Counted from the first letter of the stretch, positions 53,888 to 62,970 are shown. The stretch is 64,000 nt of DNA from Brevinematales bacterium (GCA_026417555.1 JAOADA010000004.1:1-64000), one strand, 5' to 3'. The notes: a model not told the origin generated them from the sequence alone. Translations and numbers: made by a program.

Positions 53888-54543
53888 GTATTTTCCTCCT
53901 TGGAAAAGGATGATTGGTATTCAATAGCATGATAAATGAAAGAAAGCAGGTCTCGAGTGCTCTGGTTGGTGGAATTATTTTCTGGTGTTTCGTCTCGCAA
54001 ATAGCCCGTGATAAGGGCAAAGATCATGTTGGCAATTTTATGAGCATCAAGTTGACTTTTTATCAGCTGTTGTTGTTGAAGCTTAGCAATGAGACTTGCC
54101 AAAAGGGTGAGCCCTTCTGCTTTTTCTTTTTGAAAACGTTCCATGATGGTAAGGAGTTGAGGATTTGTTCCACAGTCATGCTGGAATTCTCTTCCAAATT
54201 CAAGAGGGTTTAACAGGGAGAAAAAAGGCTTGAGGGTTTTATTGAGCTGGATCAGGGTAGTGAGATAGAGATGAAAGGCTTTCTCAGGGTTTTCCATGGT
54301 TGGTATAGGAGCAAAATGGGATCTCATCTCTTGATAAGTATATATCACGACAGAAAGAAAGAGAAAAGCCTTGTTTTGGAAGTGACGGTAAATAGTCCCT
54401 TTGCCTATACCAAGAACCTGGGCAATTTGATCCACGTTGGTTCCTGCATACCCATACGTGAGGAAGGCATGACGAGCCTCTTCAATAATACGTTTATCCA
54501 GATCAGAGAGAGTGTTTTGGAGGATGTTGGTTATGACGGTCAT
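53884..54543 (-). CDS. TetR/AcrR-family regulator of the efflux operon
   Basis: A 219-residue repressor. The N-terminal helix-turn-helix is intact (EEARHAFLTYGYAGTNVDQIAQVLGIGKGTIYRHFQNKAFLF); the C-terminal ligand-binding helices are unconserved, as usual. It should sense an exported compound and release its operator at 54564-54593. It is the first gene of the operon, so it is autoregulated. The ATG at 54543 follows aaaggagt. Confidence 0.93.
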   Translation of the reverse strand: MTVITNILQNTLSDLDKRIIEEARHAFLTYGYAGTNVDQIAQVLGIGKGTIYRHFQNKAFLFLSVVIYTYQEMRSHFAPIPTMENPEKAFHLYLTTLIQLNKTLKPFFSLLNPLEFGREFQHDCGTNPQLLTIMERFQKEKAEGLTLLASLIAKLQQQQLIKSQLDAHKIANMIFALITGYLRDETPENNSTNQSTRDLLSFIYHAIEYQSSFSKEENT

Positions 54544-54563
54544 AATGACTCCTTTAGAGGAGG

Positions 54564-54593
54564 GTATACGGACGGACGAGTCCGTCCGTATAC
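54564..54593. promoter_or_regulatory. TetR operator, 30-bp palindrome
   Basis: GTATACGGACGGAC and GTCCGTCCGTATAC are perfect 14-bp arms around GA. It starts next to the -10 element of the tetR promoter and covers the expected transcription start and early leader, so a bound dimer (or pair of dimers) would block the whole efflux operon. Confidence 0.85.
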
Positions 54594-54622
54594 AGTATAC
54601 TCTTTTTGGAAGGTTTCGTCAA
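54594..54622 (-). promoter_or_regulatory. Promoter of the tetR-tolC-mfp-rnd operon
   Basis: On the minus strand: TTGACG (54617-54622), a 17-bp spacer, and TATACT (54594-54599), directly followed by the operator. Between this promoter and the CRISPR remnant (54623-54963) I see no gene. Confidence 0.8.
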
Positions 54623-54963
54623 ATTTTTTCGCTTTTATTGTGAGTTATACCCAAGAAGTTGCCTTAGCGTGAGAAGAAAGAAGGTGTGACATGGGGGGTC
54701 CATTTTATTGGAAAAATTTTTCCACAAAAACATGAGAGGATATTTTTGTCTTTGGTGATTGTGGTTTGGGAGGGTATGAGTGGGCTTTATTCCCTCTCTG
54801 TTTTCCGCAGGTGCTTTGGCAGGTGGTGAGGTGTTGTTCTTTGTGTGAGAGAGAGCCTATGGACAACTAAATGTGGCCTTTTTTGAGGGAAAAAAAGATC
54901 TTTTTCCCTTTTGTCAAGGTTTCTCTTTGTCTGGAAAAAAGTCCAAAGACATATGAAATACGG

Positions 54964-55124
54964 GTACAAAACCCTCATGAAGGAATGTGAGACCGTTATA
55001 ACCGACGGTCGGATCGGTATTGCATACAGTACAAAACCCTCATGAAGGAATGTGAGACCGTTCAGAGAATTATACAAGAAAGAAATTTTCGATGGTACAA
55101 AACCCTCATGAAGGAATGTGAGAA
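54964..55124. CRISPR. Orphan three-repeat CRISPR remnant
   Basis: Three copies of a 30-bp repeat (GTACAAAACCCTCATGAAGG followed by AATGTGAGAC) start at 54964, 55029 and 55095; the third differs at its last base. The spacers are 35 and 36 bp and unrelated to each other. The first two repeats also share CGTT just downstream, so a 34-bp repeat with 31- and 32-bp spacers is possible. The core CCCTCATGAAGG is nearly palindromic. No cas gene lies in the window. The altered last repeat suggests that the old end is on the right. Confidence 0.8.
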
Positions 55125-55189
55125 AGTTTTTTCGCAAAGAGTGAATTTCTTTTTCTCAGGTGCCGATAGATAGAAAGGTGGAGGTAGAT

Positions 55190-55480
55190 ATGTTTATCGA
55201 TAGAAGACAGTTTGAGAGAGAAATTATCGATATTCCTGGTCGCTATGAAGCGAAAGGGAAATGGCAAGAGTGTCATATTGATGATATCTCAGAGGATGGG
55301 ATTGGTCTTGAGGGCGTAAGCAAACTCCATGCAGGAGAGGTTATCAAGGTTGAATTTCGGGGGAGAACCTTTGAGGCCAAGGTGATCTATACTGAGGGAG
55401 AACATGCGGGGGTGAAACTTCTCAATCCGACGGATGAAGAGAGAAAGTGGCTTGCAGAACAAAAAAGCATCCGTGAATAG
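55190..55480 (+). CDS. PilZ-domain protein (c-di-GMP receptor)
   Basis: A 96-residue single-domain PilZ protein. RxxxR is at R6-R10 (RRQFER) and DxSxxG at D32-G37 (DISEDG), the two c-di-GMP contact motifs, both intact. The rest (VIKVEFRGRTFEAKVIYTEGEHAGVKL) is the usual beta-barrel. It may tune motility or envelope functions on c-di-GMP binding. I start at ATG 55190, which has ggagg 5 bases upstream; the GTG at 55160 is unsupported. A GCCGATAG motif at 55162-55169 could be a sigma-28 -10 element. No cyclase is nearby. Confidence 0.9.
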   Translation: MFIDRRQFEREIIDIPGRYEAKGKWQECHIDDISEDGIGLEGVSKLHAGEVIKVEFRGRTFEAKVIYTEGEHAGVKLLNPTDEERKWLAEQKSIRE

Positions 55481-55561
55481 CCTCTCGAAAACTACCAAGG
55501 CTTTTGTTAGGGTGAAGGGGGAGATTTCACGAAGTTTCTGAAACGGTTCTGTGGAAGACAA

Positions 55562-55921
55562 CTATCCAATAAGGCGTTGTACCAGCACGAGAACATCTTC
55601 TGCACGAAAGGGCTTGGAAAGCCAGCCGTCTGCCCCAATATCGTGGGTTTTTTGTTTGAGGATATCTTCATTTCTTCCGGAGATAAGGATCACACGGGGT
55701 TTGTCTTTCGTTCGACGAGTGATGATTTCGTGTCCTAACGTATACCCTGCTATCCCAGGCATAAGAAGATCAATAATCACAAGATCTGGATTTTCTTGCA
55801 TAATATCTTCTATCTTTGGGATAAACTGGAGACACAGGACATCATAATTGGCTGCTCGAAGAGTTTTTTCTAAGAGGTGAAGGACATCACGCTGATCGTC
55901 TATGATAACAATTTTCTTCAT
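55562..55921 (-). CDS. Stand-alone response-regulator receiver (CheY-like)
   Basis: A 119-residue single receiver domain. The acidic pocket is D8-D9, the phosphorylated residue is D51 (VIIDLLMPG), the switch Ser is S81 (ILISG) and the conserved Lys is K103 (LSKPF). There is no output domain, so it acts through a partner, as CheY or Spo0F do. Convergent with the PilZ gene and divergent from the pullulanase gene. No histidine kinase is in the window. Confidence 0.94.
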   Translation of the reverse strand: MKKIVIIDDQRDVLHLLEKTLRAANYDVLCLQFIPKIEDIMQENPDLVIIDLLMPGIAGYTLGHEIITRRTKDKPRVILISGRNEDILKQKTHDIGADGWLSKPFRAEDVLVLVQRLIG

Positions 55922-56026
55922 GGAGACTTTCTCCTTGTATTATTATACGATAAAATAGCAGAAGAACGCAAGTTTTTTAGAAGTCCTAAAAAAATAGATT
56001 TTTGAGGGCAAGAGAAAAAAGGGCTA

Positions 56027-56054
56027 TTGACTATTTTTTTTTCTGTGGTATAAT
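56027..56054 (+). promoter_or_regulatory. Promoter of the pullulanase gene
   Basis: TTGACT (56027-56032), a 16-bp spacer, and a perfect TATAAT (56049-56054). No cre-like palindrome is seen here, unlike the sugar operon. Confidence 0.75.
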
Positions 56055-56086
56055 ATACCCGAAGTATTTTCAGTAGGAGGAAGGTC

Positions 56087-58654
56087 ATGAAAAGAAGTGT
56101 ATTGTGGACAGTGAGTATTCTTGTTCTTGGGTTTGTTATGGGGTGTGGTGGAGGTGGAACAAAAACATCAGCCAAGGCATCCTCTCAAACCTCAGAGAGT
56201 GAGTATACCTTTACTCAGAAGGTGGCATCTGCCTATCGACAGACGGATAGCCGAATTGATGTCAAGATGAAGTATGATGATGCCAAGAGTTATGCGTATA
56301 CCCTTGAGGTATGGGACTATGAGACCAAAAATCCCGTCAAGGTGGTGGAGAAACAACCAGGTAAGAAAAAGGGAGAGTATGTTCTTACCACTGAGCCCCT
56401 TGCTGCTGAAAAAAACTATGTGGTAGCGGTGATTTCTGATACCAAAGAGGGCAAGGCCACCAATACCTTTGAGGTGCAACCAGGAGATGAGTGGTTGAAC
56501 CGTTACTTCTCAGATAAGCCCCTTGGGTGTATTCTCTCAGCGAATTCGGCTACGTTTCGACTCTTTGCTCCTCGTGCCACGAGGGTAGTGTTAGCCCTGT
56601 TTGATCAACCCTATGAAGGTCCAGCGGAAGCGGAAAAACAACCAGGTGAAAAACAGATAGAGATGAAAAAGGATGCCAATGGCGTTTGGGAGGTAACCCT
56701 TCAAGGGAATTATCTTGGGAAGTTTTATGGGTATCGTGTGTGGGGGCCTGCTGGAGACACAGAAGATTTCAATCCTAAAGTGATTGTAGCGGATCCGTAT
56801 TCGAAGGCCCTCGCTACCAAGCAGGTCTCTCCTCAGCATCATTTGACAGTGATTGTTGATCCCTCGAAGTATCGCTGGCAGTCTAAACAGGCATATATGC
56901 CCTACAAGCAGCATGAACTGATTGTGTATGAGATGCATGTTCGAGATATGACCATGCTTTCTAAAAATGTGACCAAAAAAGGGACCTATGAAGGTCTTGT
57001 GGAAGAAGGCAAAGAAGGGGGGATTGCGCATCTCAAAGAACTTGGTGTCAATGCCGTAGAGCTTTTGCCTACCCAGGAGTTTAACGAGATTGAAGCCCCC
57101 TATATGGTGAGGGAACCAGGGCTTGTTTACAACAACTGGAATACCTATGGGCGAAACCACTGGGGGTATATGACAAGCTGCTATTTTGCTCCTGAGGCTT
57201 TCTATTTTGAGGGAGAGGTTCGTCCTGGGAAATGGATTGGTACCAGTGGTGGACAGGTGTATGCCTTTAAAGCTATGGTGGACGCTTTCCATAAGAATGG
57301 GATTGCTGTCCTGATGGATGTTGTGTATAACCATGTGTCTCAATATGACAGAAATGCTCTCAAATATATTGACAAGAAGTATTACTTCTTTATGAATGAA
57401 CTTGGTGGGTATGATGCTCGCTCTGGGTGTGGGAATGATTACAAGTCAGATAGGCCAATGTCGAGTCGTCTCATTGTGGATAGCACTACCTATTGGGTTC
57501 AAGAGTATCGTGTTGATGGATATCGTTTTGACTTGGGGACAATTATTGACTGGAAAACCTATGAAGCCCTGGTACCGGCGGTGAAAAAGATCAATCCCAA
57601 TGCCTACTTTACCGCTGAGCCTTGGATGGGAGGTCGTGGAGAACCTCGTGATGGTGGTGGTTATGCCTTGAATGACAACAACAATGGTTTTGACAAACGA
57701 GGGGTAGGATGCTGGAATGACAAGTTCCGCAACCTTGTTCGTGGAGGAGCCAATGCTTCGTATGGGGCAAGTGCAGGGTTGGTGTTTGGGAATGCTCCTG
57801 TTGCTGAGATGAAAAAGGCCGTACAGGGATATCCGACACTGTTTAGCTATGTTGGCAACTCTTTTAACTATATTGAATCCCATGATAACAATACCTTTGG
57901 GGATTTCCTCCGCCTTGGGAACAAAGATATGAAAAAAGATACAGCACTGGATGTCTATACAGATGGCAAGTTTGATGTCCAGAAGTATCTTGCTCTCTGT
58001 AAGTTGACAGAAAAACAGCTTAAACAGGCCAAGTTGGGGGCACTCTTCCTTTTCACTGTGCCTGGGACCATCATGATGCATGAGGGGCAGGAGTTTGCTC
58101 GTATGAAGATAGTTGTTCCTCCCACGAAAAAAGATGTGTTCCCCGAGAATAGTGGCAACTGGGTGAAAAATGAAAAAGGCGAATGGGTGAACGCTGCAGA
58201 TGGTAACAAGAAATGGTCAACCAAACCTCGTCCCTGGGTCATTGATCATGATAGTTATGAAAAGGACAACGAAGCCAACTGGATTATCTGGGAGTTAAAG
58301 AAGGTGAATGCGGATCTTTATGCTTACTACCAGGGGCTTATCAAGATGCGTCGTACCTATCCTGCCTTTAGTGTTGGGGCTGGGAATCAGGTTCAGTTTA
58401 TTGATGCAAAATCTGAGGACGGAGCAGTGACCCTTTCCTCTGCTTTGGGATATGTGTATCCTGCTGAGGTAACAAAGGATAAATACACGTTTGTGGTGCT
58501 TGTCAATGGAAACCTTGGTAAGAAGGCTTCTTTTGTCTTGCCTGCTGGAGAATGGAACGTGATGGTAGATGGAGAGTCGGCCTCAGTGAAGGGCAAGAAG
58601 GTTAGCGGTACGGTTGTCCTTGATGAGATGAGTGGTATGGTGTTATACAAATAA
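56087..58654 (+). CDS. pulA: Pullulanase-type GH13 debranching lipoprotein
   Basis: An 855-residue exported enzyme. The signal peptide ends in GFVMGC, with C20 as the lipidated Cys, so it is anchored in a membrane. An N-terminal beta domain (about 45-135) and a CBM48-like domain (CILSANSATFRLFAPRATRVVLALFD) precede the GH13 catalytic barrel: DVVYNHVSQYD, the nucleophile region YRVDGYRFDLG, FTAEPWMGG and IESHDNN. The C-terminal beta domain closes the protein. It cleaves alpha-1,6 branches of pullulan, starch or glycogen, here probably outside the cytoplasm, feeding oligosaccharides to importers. Monocistronic with its own promoter and terminator. Confidence 0.93.
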   Translation: MKRSVLWTVSILVLGFVMGCGGGGTKTSAKASSQTSESEYTFTQKVASAYRQTDSRIDVKMKYDDAKSYAYTLEVWDYETKNPVKVVEKQPGKKKGEYVLTTEPLAAEKNYVVAVISDTKEGKATNTFEVQPGDEWLNRYFSDKPLGCILSANSATFRLFAPRATRVVLALFDQPYEGPAEAEKQPGEKQIEMKKDANGVWEVTLQGNYLGKFYGYRVWGPAGDTEDFNPKVIVADPYSKALATKQVSPQHHLTVIVDPSKYRWQSKQAYMPYKQHELIVYEMHVRDMTMLSKNVTKKGTYEGLVEEGKEGGIAHLKELGVNAVELLPTQEFNEIEAPYMVREPGLVYNNWNTYGRNHWGYMTSCYFAPEAFYFEGEVRPGKWIGTSGGQVYAFKAMVDAFHKNGIAVLMDVVYNHVSQYDRNALKYIDKKYYFFMNELGGYDARSGCGNDYKSDRPMSSRLIVDSTTYWVQEYRVDGYRFDLGTIIDWKTYEALVPAVKKINPNAYFTAEPWMGGRGEPRDGGGYALNDNNNGFDKRGVGCWNDKFRNLVRGGANASYGASAGLVFGNAPVAEMKKAVQGYPTLFSYVGNSFNYIESHDNNTFGDFLRLGNKDMKKDTALDVYTDGKFDVQKYLALCKLTEKQLKQAKLGALFLFTVPGTIMMHEGQEFARMKIVVPPTKKDVFPENSGNWVKNEKGEWVNAADGNKKWSTKPRPWVIDHDSYEKDNEANWIIWELKKVNADLYAYYQGLIKMRRTYPAFSVGAGNQVQFIDAKSEDGAVTLSSALGYVYPAEVTKDKYTFVVLVNGNLGKKASFVLPAGEWNVMVDGESASVKGKKVSGTVVLDEMSGMVLYK

Positions 58655-58671
58655 AGAGGAATATGAAGGAC

Positions 58672-58701
58672 AAAGAGGGCGCGTAAGCGCCCTCTTTTTT
58701 T
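58672..58701 (+). terminator. Rho-independent terminator of pulA
   Basis: Stem GAGGGCGC / GCGCCCTC with loop gtaa and a run of seven T. Confidence 0.92.
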
Positions 58702-58721
58702 ATTTCTTGTTTGGAAAAATA

Positions 58722-58749
58722 TTGCGTTTTTCTGGGAATGTCTTACAAT
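58722..58749 (+). promoter_or_regulatory. Promoter of the H-NOX-like gene
   Basis: TTGCGT (58722-58727), a 16-bp spacer, and TACAAT (58744-58749), about 40 bp before the ATG at 58790. Confidence 0.6.
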
Positions 58750-58789
58750 ATAAATATCAACAAAAGAGGAAAAACAGCAAGGGGGTTGT

Positions 58790-59305
58790 ATGAAGATCCT
58801 GCTTCTCAAGGCGTTGAAGAGCTGGATTCTTTCTCGCTACGGAGAAACAGCCTGGAAAAACGTGGCTACAGCGGCAGGGATTGGTGTTCAGGAGTTTAAC
58901 AATCAGGATTACCATATCAATACAGATCGGCTTCAGCGTTTTCTTGCTATCATCCATGAGATTCTGGATATTAGTGAGATAGATTTTAAAAATGGTTTTG
59001 TGACCTATTGGTTGACAGATTTTTCTCCACTTCTGTATCAGACCTATCTTCAAAAATGTCATAATTCTAAAGAGTTACTTCTTCATATTATCAATACGAA
59101 CAATATGCTTTGTGAAGTTCTTCCGAATGCGCTTATTTCTAGGATTGATGTGAGAGAAACCTCGGCTCATTCCCTGTCGCTAGTATATGCCCATGAAAAA
59201 GCCTTGGTGGATATTATTGCTATTCTCCGGAGTGCGGCCAAGGTGTATAACGATCAGTTTTCTGTGCGCAAGATAAATCAAAATAGTACTGAGATCCGTT
59301 TTTGA
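58790..59305 (+). CDS. H-NOX-like (heme-NO-binding fold) protein lacking the heme ligand
   Basis: A 171-residue protein that aligns end to end by eye with bacterial H-NOX sensors: the start MKILLLKALKSWILSRYGETAW, the middle helices, and the end LVYAHEKALVDIIAILRSAAKVY. In true H-NOX a His binds heme iron and a YxSxR motif holds the propionates. Here the His position falls in NNML (104-107; the nearest His is H99) and YxSxR reads YAHEK (133-137). It therefore probably does not bind heme in the usual way. It is one base upstream of comEC. Function unknown. Confidence 0.6.
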   Translation: MKILLLKALKSWILSRYGETAWKNVATAAGIGVQEFNNQDYHINTDRLQRFLAIIHEILDISEIDFKNGFVTYWLTDFSPLLYQTYLQKCHNSKELLLHIINTNNMLCEVLPNALISRIDVRETSAHSLSLVYAHEKALVDIIAILRSAAKVYNDQFSVRKINQNSTEIRF

Positions 59306-59306
59306 T

Positions 59307-60629
59307 ATGGCGGCGGCCTGTCTTGTTTTTGTTGCTGCTTGTCTGTGGGGGGTGTACGGAAGCGGACAGGAGTGGCTTGTTTTTCTTGTCTTGTATGGGA
59401 GTCTTCTCATTTTTTTTCGTCGTTGGGTGGTGTTAGTATGCTTGCTTGGGGGATTGGTATGGGGTATAGCAAAAGCTTCTCATGGAGAGGATTTTACCGA
59501 TGGATATACAGAACGAACCATACAGGTTACTTCTCATCCTCTTCTGACCCCTGAGGGAGAGTATCAGCATAGAGCAGGTTTTCTCATGTTTACTTCATCT
59601 ACGCCTTGGCTCCTTGGGGACACCCTCGAGGTGAGGGGAAAGATTCGGATGAAAGGGAAAACGGCTTTTCTTTCTCCGTTTGCTGTTTCGTATAAAAAAG
59701 GAATATGGTTTGGGGCATTATTGAGTCGGGTGTATCTTTTCTGGCAGGAGAGGGTGTGGCAACATATCCCTGCATCATCTTTTCGTGCGATGGTGTTCGG
59801 GCTTGTCCTTGGCAATAGGCTTCATCTGGATTATACCACACAACGGGAGTTTCAACTCAGTGGGCTTTTTCATCTTTTGGCTATTTCTGGGTTACATCTG
59901 ATGATACTCTGGGGGGCTTGTCAGGTTGTGTGTGGTTTTTTTCTTTCTCAGAGGGTGGCGGCTTTTCTCTCTTGCGGTATAGTTTCGTTGTATACCCTTG
60001 TTTTGGGAGGACCTCCTCCTATGTTGAGGGCGTCTCTTTTTTTGTGGGGGTATGTGCTTCTTTGGGATATGAGAGATCAGGTGTTTTGGTTAGATTGGGT
60101 ATGTTTCGTAGCGGCTTTGTGTTGTGCCTTTCTCCCTCTTTCTTGGTTGGGGGTGGGATTTTTTCTCAGTTTTTTGGCTGTGGGAGGTATTCTTCTTGTG
60201 GGGATGCCGTTGTCACTTGTTTTTCAAAGACTGCGACCTTTTCACACCTTGTTGGGAACGACATTTGCCGCCAATATGATGACCTTGCCTCTGCTTGCGG
60301 CAACGTTTGGCGAGATCAGTCTTTGCTCTCCGCTTGCCAATCTTTTTGTGGTTCCGTTTTTTCCTTTCTTTTTGGGCGCATGTGTGGTAGCTGGCGCATG
60401 GGCACTTGTTGGTTGTGTGCCAGCCTGGTTTGTTGCTTTTTTTGAAGGGGTGTGGCAAATCTTTGGCGGTCTTATTCATCTTTTTTCCCTTGGGGGAGTG
60501 TTGTCTTTTTCTTTGCCTTCTTCTCTTGTGGGATGGGGATATACGATAGGAGGATGGGGGCTTTTATGGAGGTTTCTTGCCCTCTCGAGGGATGAGGGAT
60601 ACGAGCGCACACAGAAAGCAGATCCATGA
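59307..60629 (+). CDS. comEC: ComEC/Rec2-type membrane protein (short form)
   Basis: A 440-residue polytopic membrane protein. Two N-terminal helices are followed by an OB-like soluble part (about 70-140) and the competence domain with its hallmark LSGLFHLLAISGLHL. About eight further helices follow. Full ComEC carries a C-terminal metallo-beta-lactamase-like domain; this protein ends after the membrane part, so that domain is missing. The family forms the inner-membrane DNA uptake channel. Whether this organism is competent is unknown. The ATG lies one base after the H-NOX-like stop. Confidence 0.88.
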   Translation: MAAACLVFVAACLWGVYGSGQEWLVFLVLYGSLLIFFRRWVVLVCLLGGLVWGIAKASHGEDFTDGYTERTIQVTSHPLLTPEGEYQHRAGFLMFTSSTPWLLGDTLEVRGKIRMKGKTAFLSPFAVSYKKGIWFGALLSRVYLFWQERVWQHIPASSFRAMVFGLVLGNRLHLDYTTQREFQLSGLFHLLAISGLHLMILWGACQVVCGFFLSQRVAAFLSCGIVSLYTLVLGGPPPMLRASLFLWGYVLLWDMRDQVFWLDWVCFVAALCCAFLPLSWLGVGFFLSFLAVGGILLVGMPLSLVFQRLRPFHTLLGTTFAANMMTLPLLAATFGEISLCSPLANLFVVPFFPFFLGACVVAGAWALVGCVPAWFVAFFEGVWQIFGGLIHLFSLGGVLSFSLPSSLVGWGYTIGGWGLLWRFLALSRDEGYERTQKADP

Positions 60630-60711
60630 AACGAGACGGGTTTTTCTCAGCGTAAGCATACTCATTTTCTGGGATAATATACTTTCCTTTTTGTATCATC
60701 CCCCTTTCTAC

Positions 60712-60740
60712 TTGTTTTTTTTCCGCTTTTTCGCTACAAT
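60712..60740 (+). promoter_or_regulatory. Promoter of pgk-tpiA
   Basis: TTGTTT (60712-60717), a 17-bp spacer, and TACAAT (60735-60740), then gaaaggagg before the pgk ATG. Confidence 0.6.
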
Positions 60741-60779
60741 AAAGTCCACTTTTTTGAAAAACAAAGAAAGGAGGATACC

Positions 60780-62048
60780 ATGGCTATTTCAAAAAAAACA
60801 GTGAGGGATATTGATCTCAAGGGCAAGCGTGTTGTTATGCGTGTAGATTTCAATGTGCCTTTGAAAGATGGAGTGATTCAGGATGATACGCGTATCCGTG
60901 CAGCTCTTCCTACCATTGAGTATGTTCTCAAGCAGGGAGCGAAAAGTCTCGTGTTGATGTCCCACTTAGGGGATCCTAAGAAGGATATGCAGAAAGCCAA
61001 AGAAAAGGCCGAGAAAGAAGGTAAACCTTTTGATGAGAAAAAGTACCTTGAGGGCAAGCACAAAATGGCTCCTGTGGCAGCGCATCTTGCCAAACTCCTA
61101 GGGAAAGAGGTGAAACTGGCACCTTCTTGCATGGGGCCTGAGGTCAAAGCTATGGTGGAGAGTTTGCCTGAGGGAGGGATTCTCATGCTTGAGAATACCC
61201 GTTTTCACCCTGAAGAAACTTCCAAGGATGCGGCAGAGAGAGAAAAGATGGCAAAAGAACTTGCCTCCTATGGAGATATCTATGTGAATGATGCCTTTGG
61301 AACAGCCCATCGTGCCCATGCTTCAACAACGGATGTGGCCAAGTTTCTTCCTGCTGTGGCTGGTTTTCTGATGGAAAAGGAGTTGGAGTTCCTTGAGGAA
61401 AAAGTGGTCAAAAATCCTGCCAAGCCCTTTGTGGCGATTGTGGGTGGAGCCAAAGTTTCTTCGAAGATTGCTGTTTTAGAGAGTCTTCTTACCAAGGTTG
61501 ACACCCTGATCATTGGTGGGGGAATGGCGTATACCTTTCTCAAGGCACAGGGAATGGAAGTAGGGGCTTCTCTTGTTGAGGATGATATGCTTGATACCGC
61601 ACGAGAGATTCTCAAAAAGGCAGAGGAAAAGAGAGTGAAGATCTTTCTTCCCCTGGATAATGTGGTAACGCAAGAGTTTTCACCAGAGGCTGCCTACAAA
61701 ATAGTAGAACGAGGGAAAATTGAGGCTGGATGGATGGGGATGGATATTGGTCCCAAGAGTATCGAGGCATTTAAAGAGGCTCTCAAAGGGGCAAAAACAG
61801 TGTTCTGGAATGGGCCTCTTGGGGTATTTGAATTTCCCAACTTTGCCAAGGGAACCATTGCAATTGCAGAGGCTTTGGCAGGTCTTTCTGACTGCGTTAC
61901 CGTGATTGGGGGTGGAGATTCTGTATCGGCCGTGAATAAAGCCGGGGTTGCTGACAAGATGTCTCATATTTCCACTGGAGGTGGTGCTTCCTTGGAGCTC
62001 GTAGAAGGCAAGGTTCTTCCTGGTGTTGCAGCCTTGATGGATAAGTAA
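60780..62048 (+). CDS. pgk: Phosphoglycerate kinase
   Basis: A 422-residue glycolytic kinase that makes ATP from 1,3-bisphosphoglycerate. [24 protein letters not shown], the later GGAKVSSKI and [11 protein letters not shown] blocks are canonical. HLGDP stands where most bacteria have HLGRP, followed by a Lys/Glu-rich insertion of about 25 residues ([20 protein letters not shown]), a pattern I associate with spirochaetal enzymes. tpiA follows after 15 bp. Full length and intact. Confidence 0.97.
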   Translation: MAISKKTVRDIDLKGKRVVMRVDFNVPLKDGVIQDDTRIRAALPTIEYVLKQGAKSLVLMSHLGDPKKDMQKAKEKAEKEGKPFDEKKYLEGKHKMAPVAAHLAKLLGKEVKLAPSCMGPEVKAMVESLPEGGILMLENTRFHPEETSKDAAEREKMAKELASYGDIYVNDAFGTAHRAHASTTDVAKFLPAVAGFLMEKELEFLEEKVVKNPAKPFVAIVGGAKVSSKIAVLESLLTKVDTLIIGGGMAYTFLKAQGMEVGASLVEDDMLDTAREILKKAEEKRVKIFLPLDNVVTQEFSPEAAYKIVERGKIEAGWMGMDIGPKSIEAFKEALKGAKTVFWNGPLGVFEFPNFAKGTIAIAEALAGLSDCVTVIGGGDSVSAVNKAGVADKMSHISTGGGASLELVEGKVLPGVAALMDK

Positions 62049-62063
62049 AAGAAGGAGAAGAGG

Positions 62064-62819
62064 ATGCGGAGAGCATTTATCGCTGGGAACTGGAAGATGT
62101 ACAAAACTCCCTCTGAGGCAAAAATCTTTGCCAGGGAGCTTAAGACAGCGCTTGCTGATGTAAAAGACAGGGATATTCTGGTTGGGGTTTCTTTTGTCAA
62201 TATTGCCGGAGTAGTAGAAGAACTCCGTGGCAGCAATATCCTGGTGGCGGCTCAAAATATGTACTATGAGAAAGAAGGCGCTTTTACAGGAGAGGTTTCT
62301 CCTGTTCAGTTGAAGGATGCAGGAGTAACTCATGTGATCCTTGGTCACTCTGAGAGGCGGCATCTTTTTGGTGAGACAGACGAGATGATCAACAAAAAAG
62401 TTCGGGCTGCCCTTGACCATGGGTTATTACCAATTCTTTGTATTGGGGAACTTTTGGAAGAGAGAGAAAAAGGACAGACAGAGAGTGTGTGCAAAAGACA
62501 GGTGATTGAGGGATACAAAGGACTTTCCAAAGAAGAGGCCCTCAGGGTTACCATTGCCTACGAACCGGTGTGGGCTATAGGAACAGGCAAGACGGCGACT
62601 CCGGAGGATGCCAATCAGGTTCATTCTTTTGTACGCAAGGTTCTCGCTGAACTGTATGACAACGAAGTGGCTGAGAAGACTCGCATTCAGTATGGAGGGT
62701 CTGTCAAGCCTGAAAACATTGATGCACTTATGGCACAGGAGCATATCGATGGGGCTCTTGTCGGTGGGGCAAGTCTGAAGCTTGATTCTTTTACAAGGAT
62801 CGTGAGGTTTGTAAGATAA
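62064..62819 (+). CDS. tpiA: Triosephosphate isomerase
   Basis: A 251-residue TIM-barrel enzyme interconverting dihydroxyacetone phosphate and glyceraldehyde-3-phosphate. AGNWKMYKT carries the catalytic Lys, HSERRHLFGE the electrophilic His, AYEPVWAIGTGKTA the catalytic Glu and the flexible loop, and IQYGGSVKPENI the phosphate-binding end. It is co-transcribed with pgk. Confidence 0.98.
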   Translation: MRRAFIAGNWKMYKTPSEAKIFARELKTALADVKDRDILVGVSFVNIAGVVEELRGSNILVAAQNMYYEKEGAFTGEVSPVQLKDAGVTHVILGHSERRHLFGETDEMINKKVRAALDHGLLPILCIGELLEEREKGQTESVCKRQVIEGYKGLSKEEALRVTIAYEPVWAIGTGKTATPEDANQVHSFVRKVLAELYDNEVAEKTRIQYGGSVKPENIDALMAQEHIDGALVGGASLKLDSFTRIVRFVR

Positions 62820-62827
62820 TTCTTTTT

Positions 62828-62852
62828 CCCGACTCTCCTTGGGAGAGTCGGG
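62828..62852 (+). terminator. Hairpin after tpiA, probable terminator
   Basis: Perfect 11-bp stem CCCGACTCTCC / GGAGAGTCGGG with a 3-base loop. No T-run follows on the plus strand, so it may act as a 3'-end stabiliser or an atypical terminator. Confidence 0.6.
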
Positions 62853-62893
62853 AGCCCATACTAACGAAAACTCTCTATTTTTTGGAGATTTTC

Positions 62894-62923
62894 TTGACAA
62901 ATGGTATGTGGTGTGTGTATTAT
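62894..62923 (+). promoter_or_regulatory. Promoter of the OmpA-type lipoprotein gene
   Basis: TTGACA (62894-62899), an 18-bp spacer, and TATTAT (62918-62923), then aaggagg before the ATG at 62971. Confidence 0.65.
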
Positions 62924-62970
62924 AAAAAGCAAAAATAATCTACGAAAAATCCGCAAAAAGGAGGCAAAGG

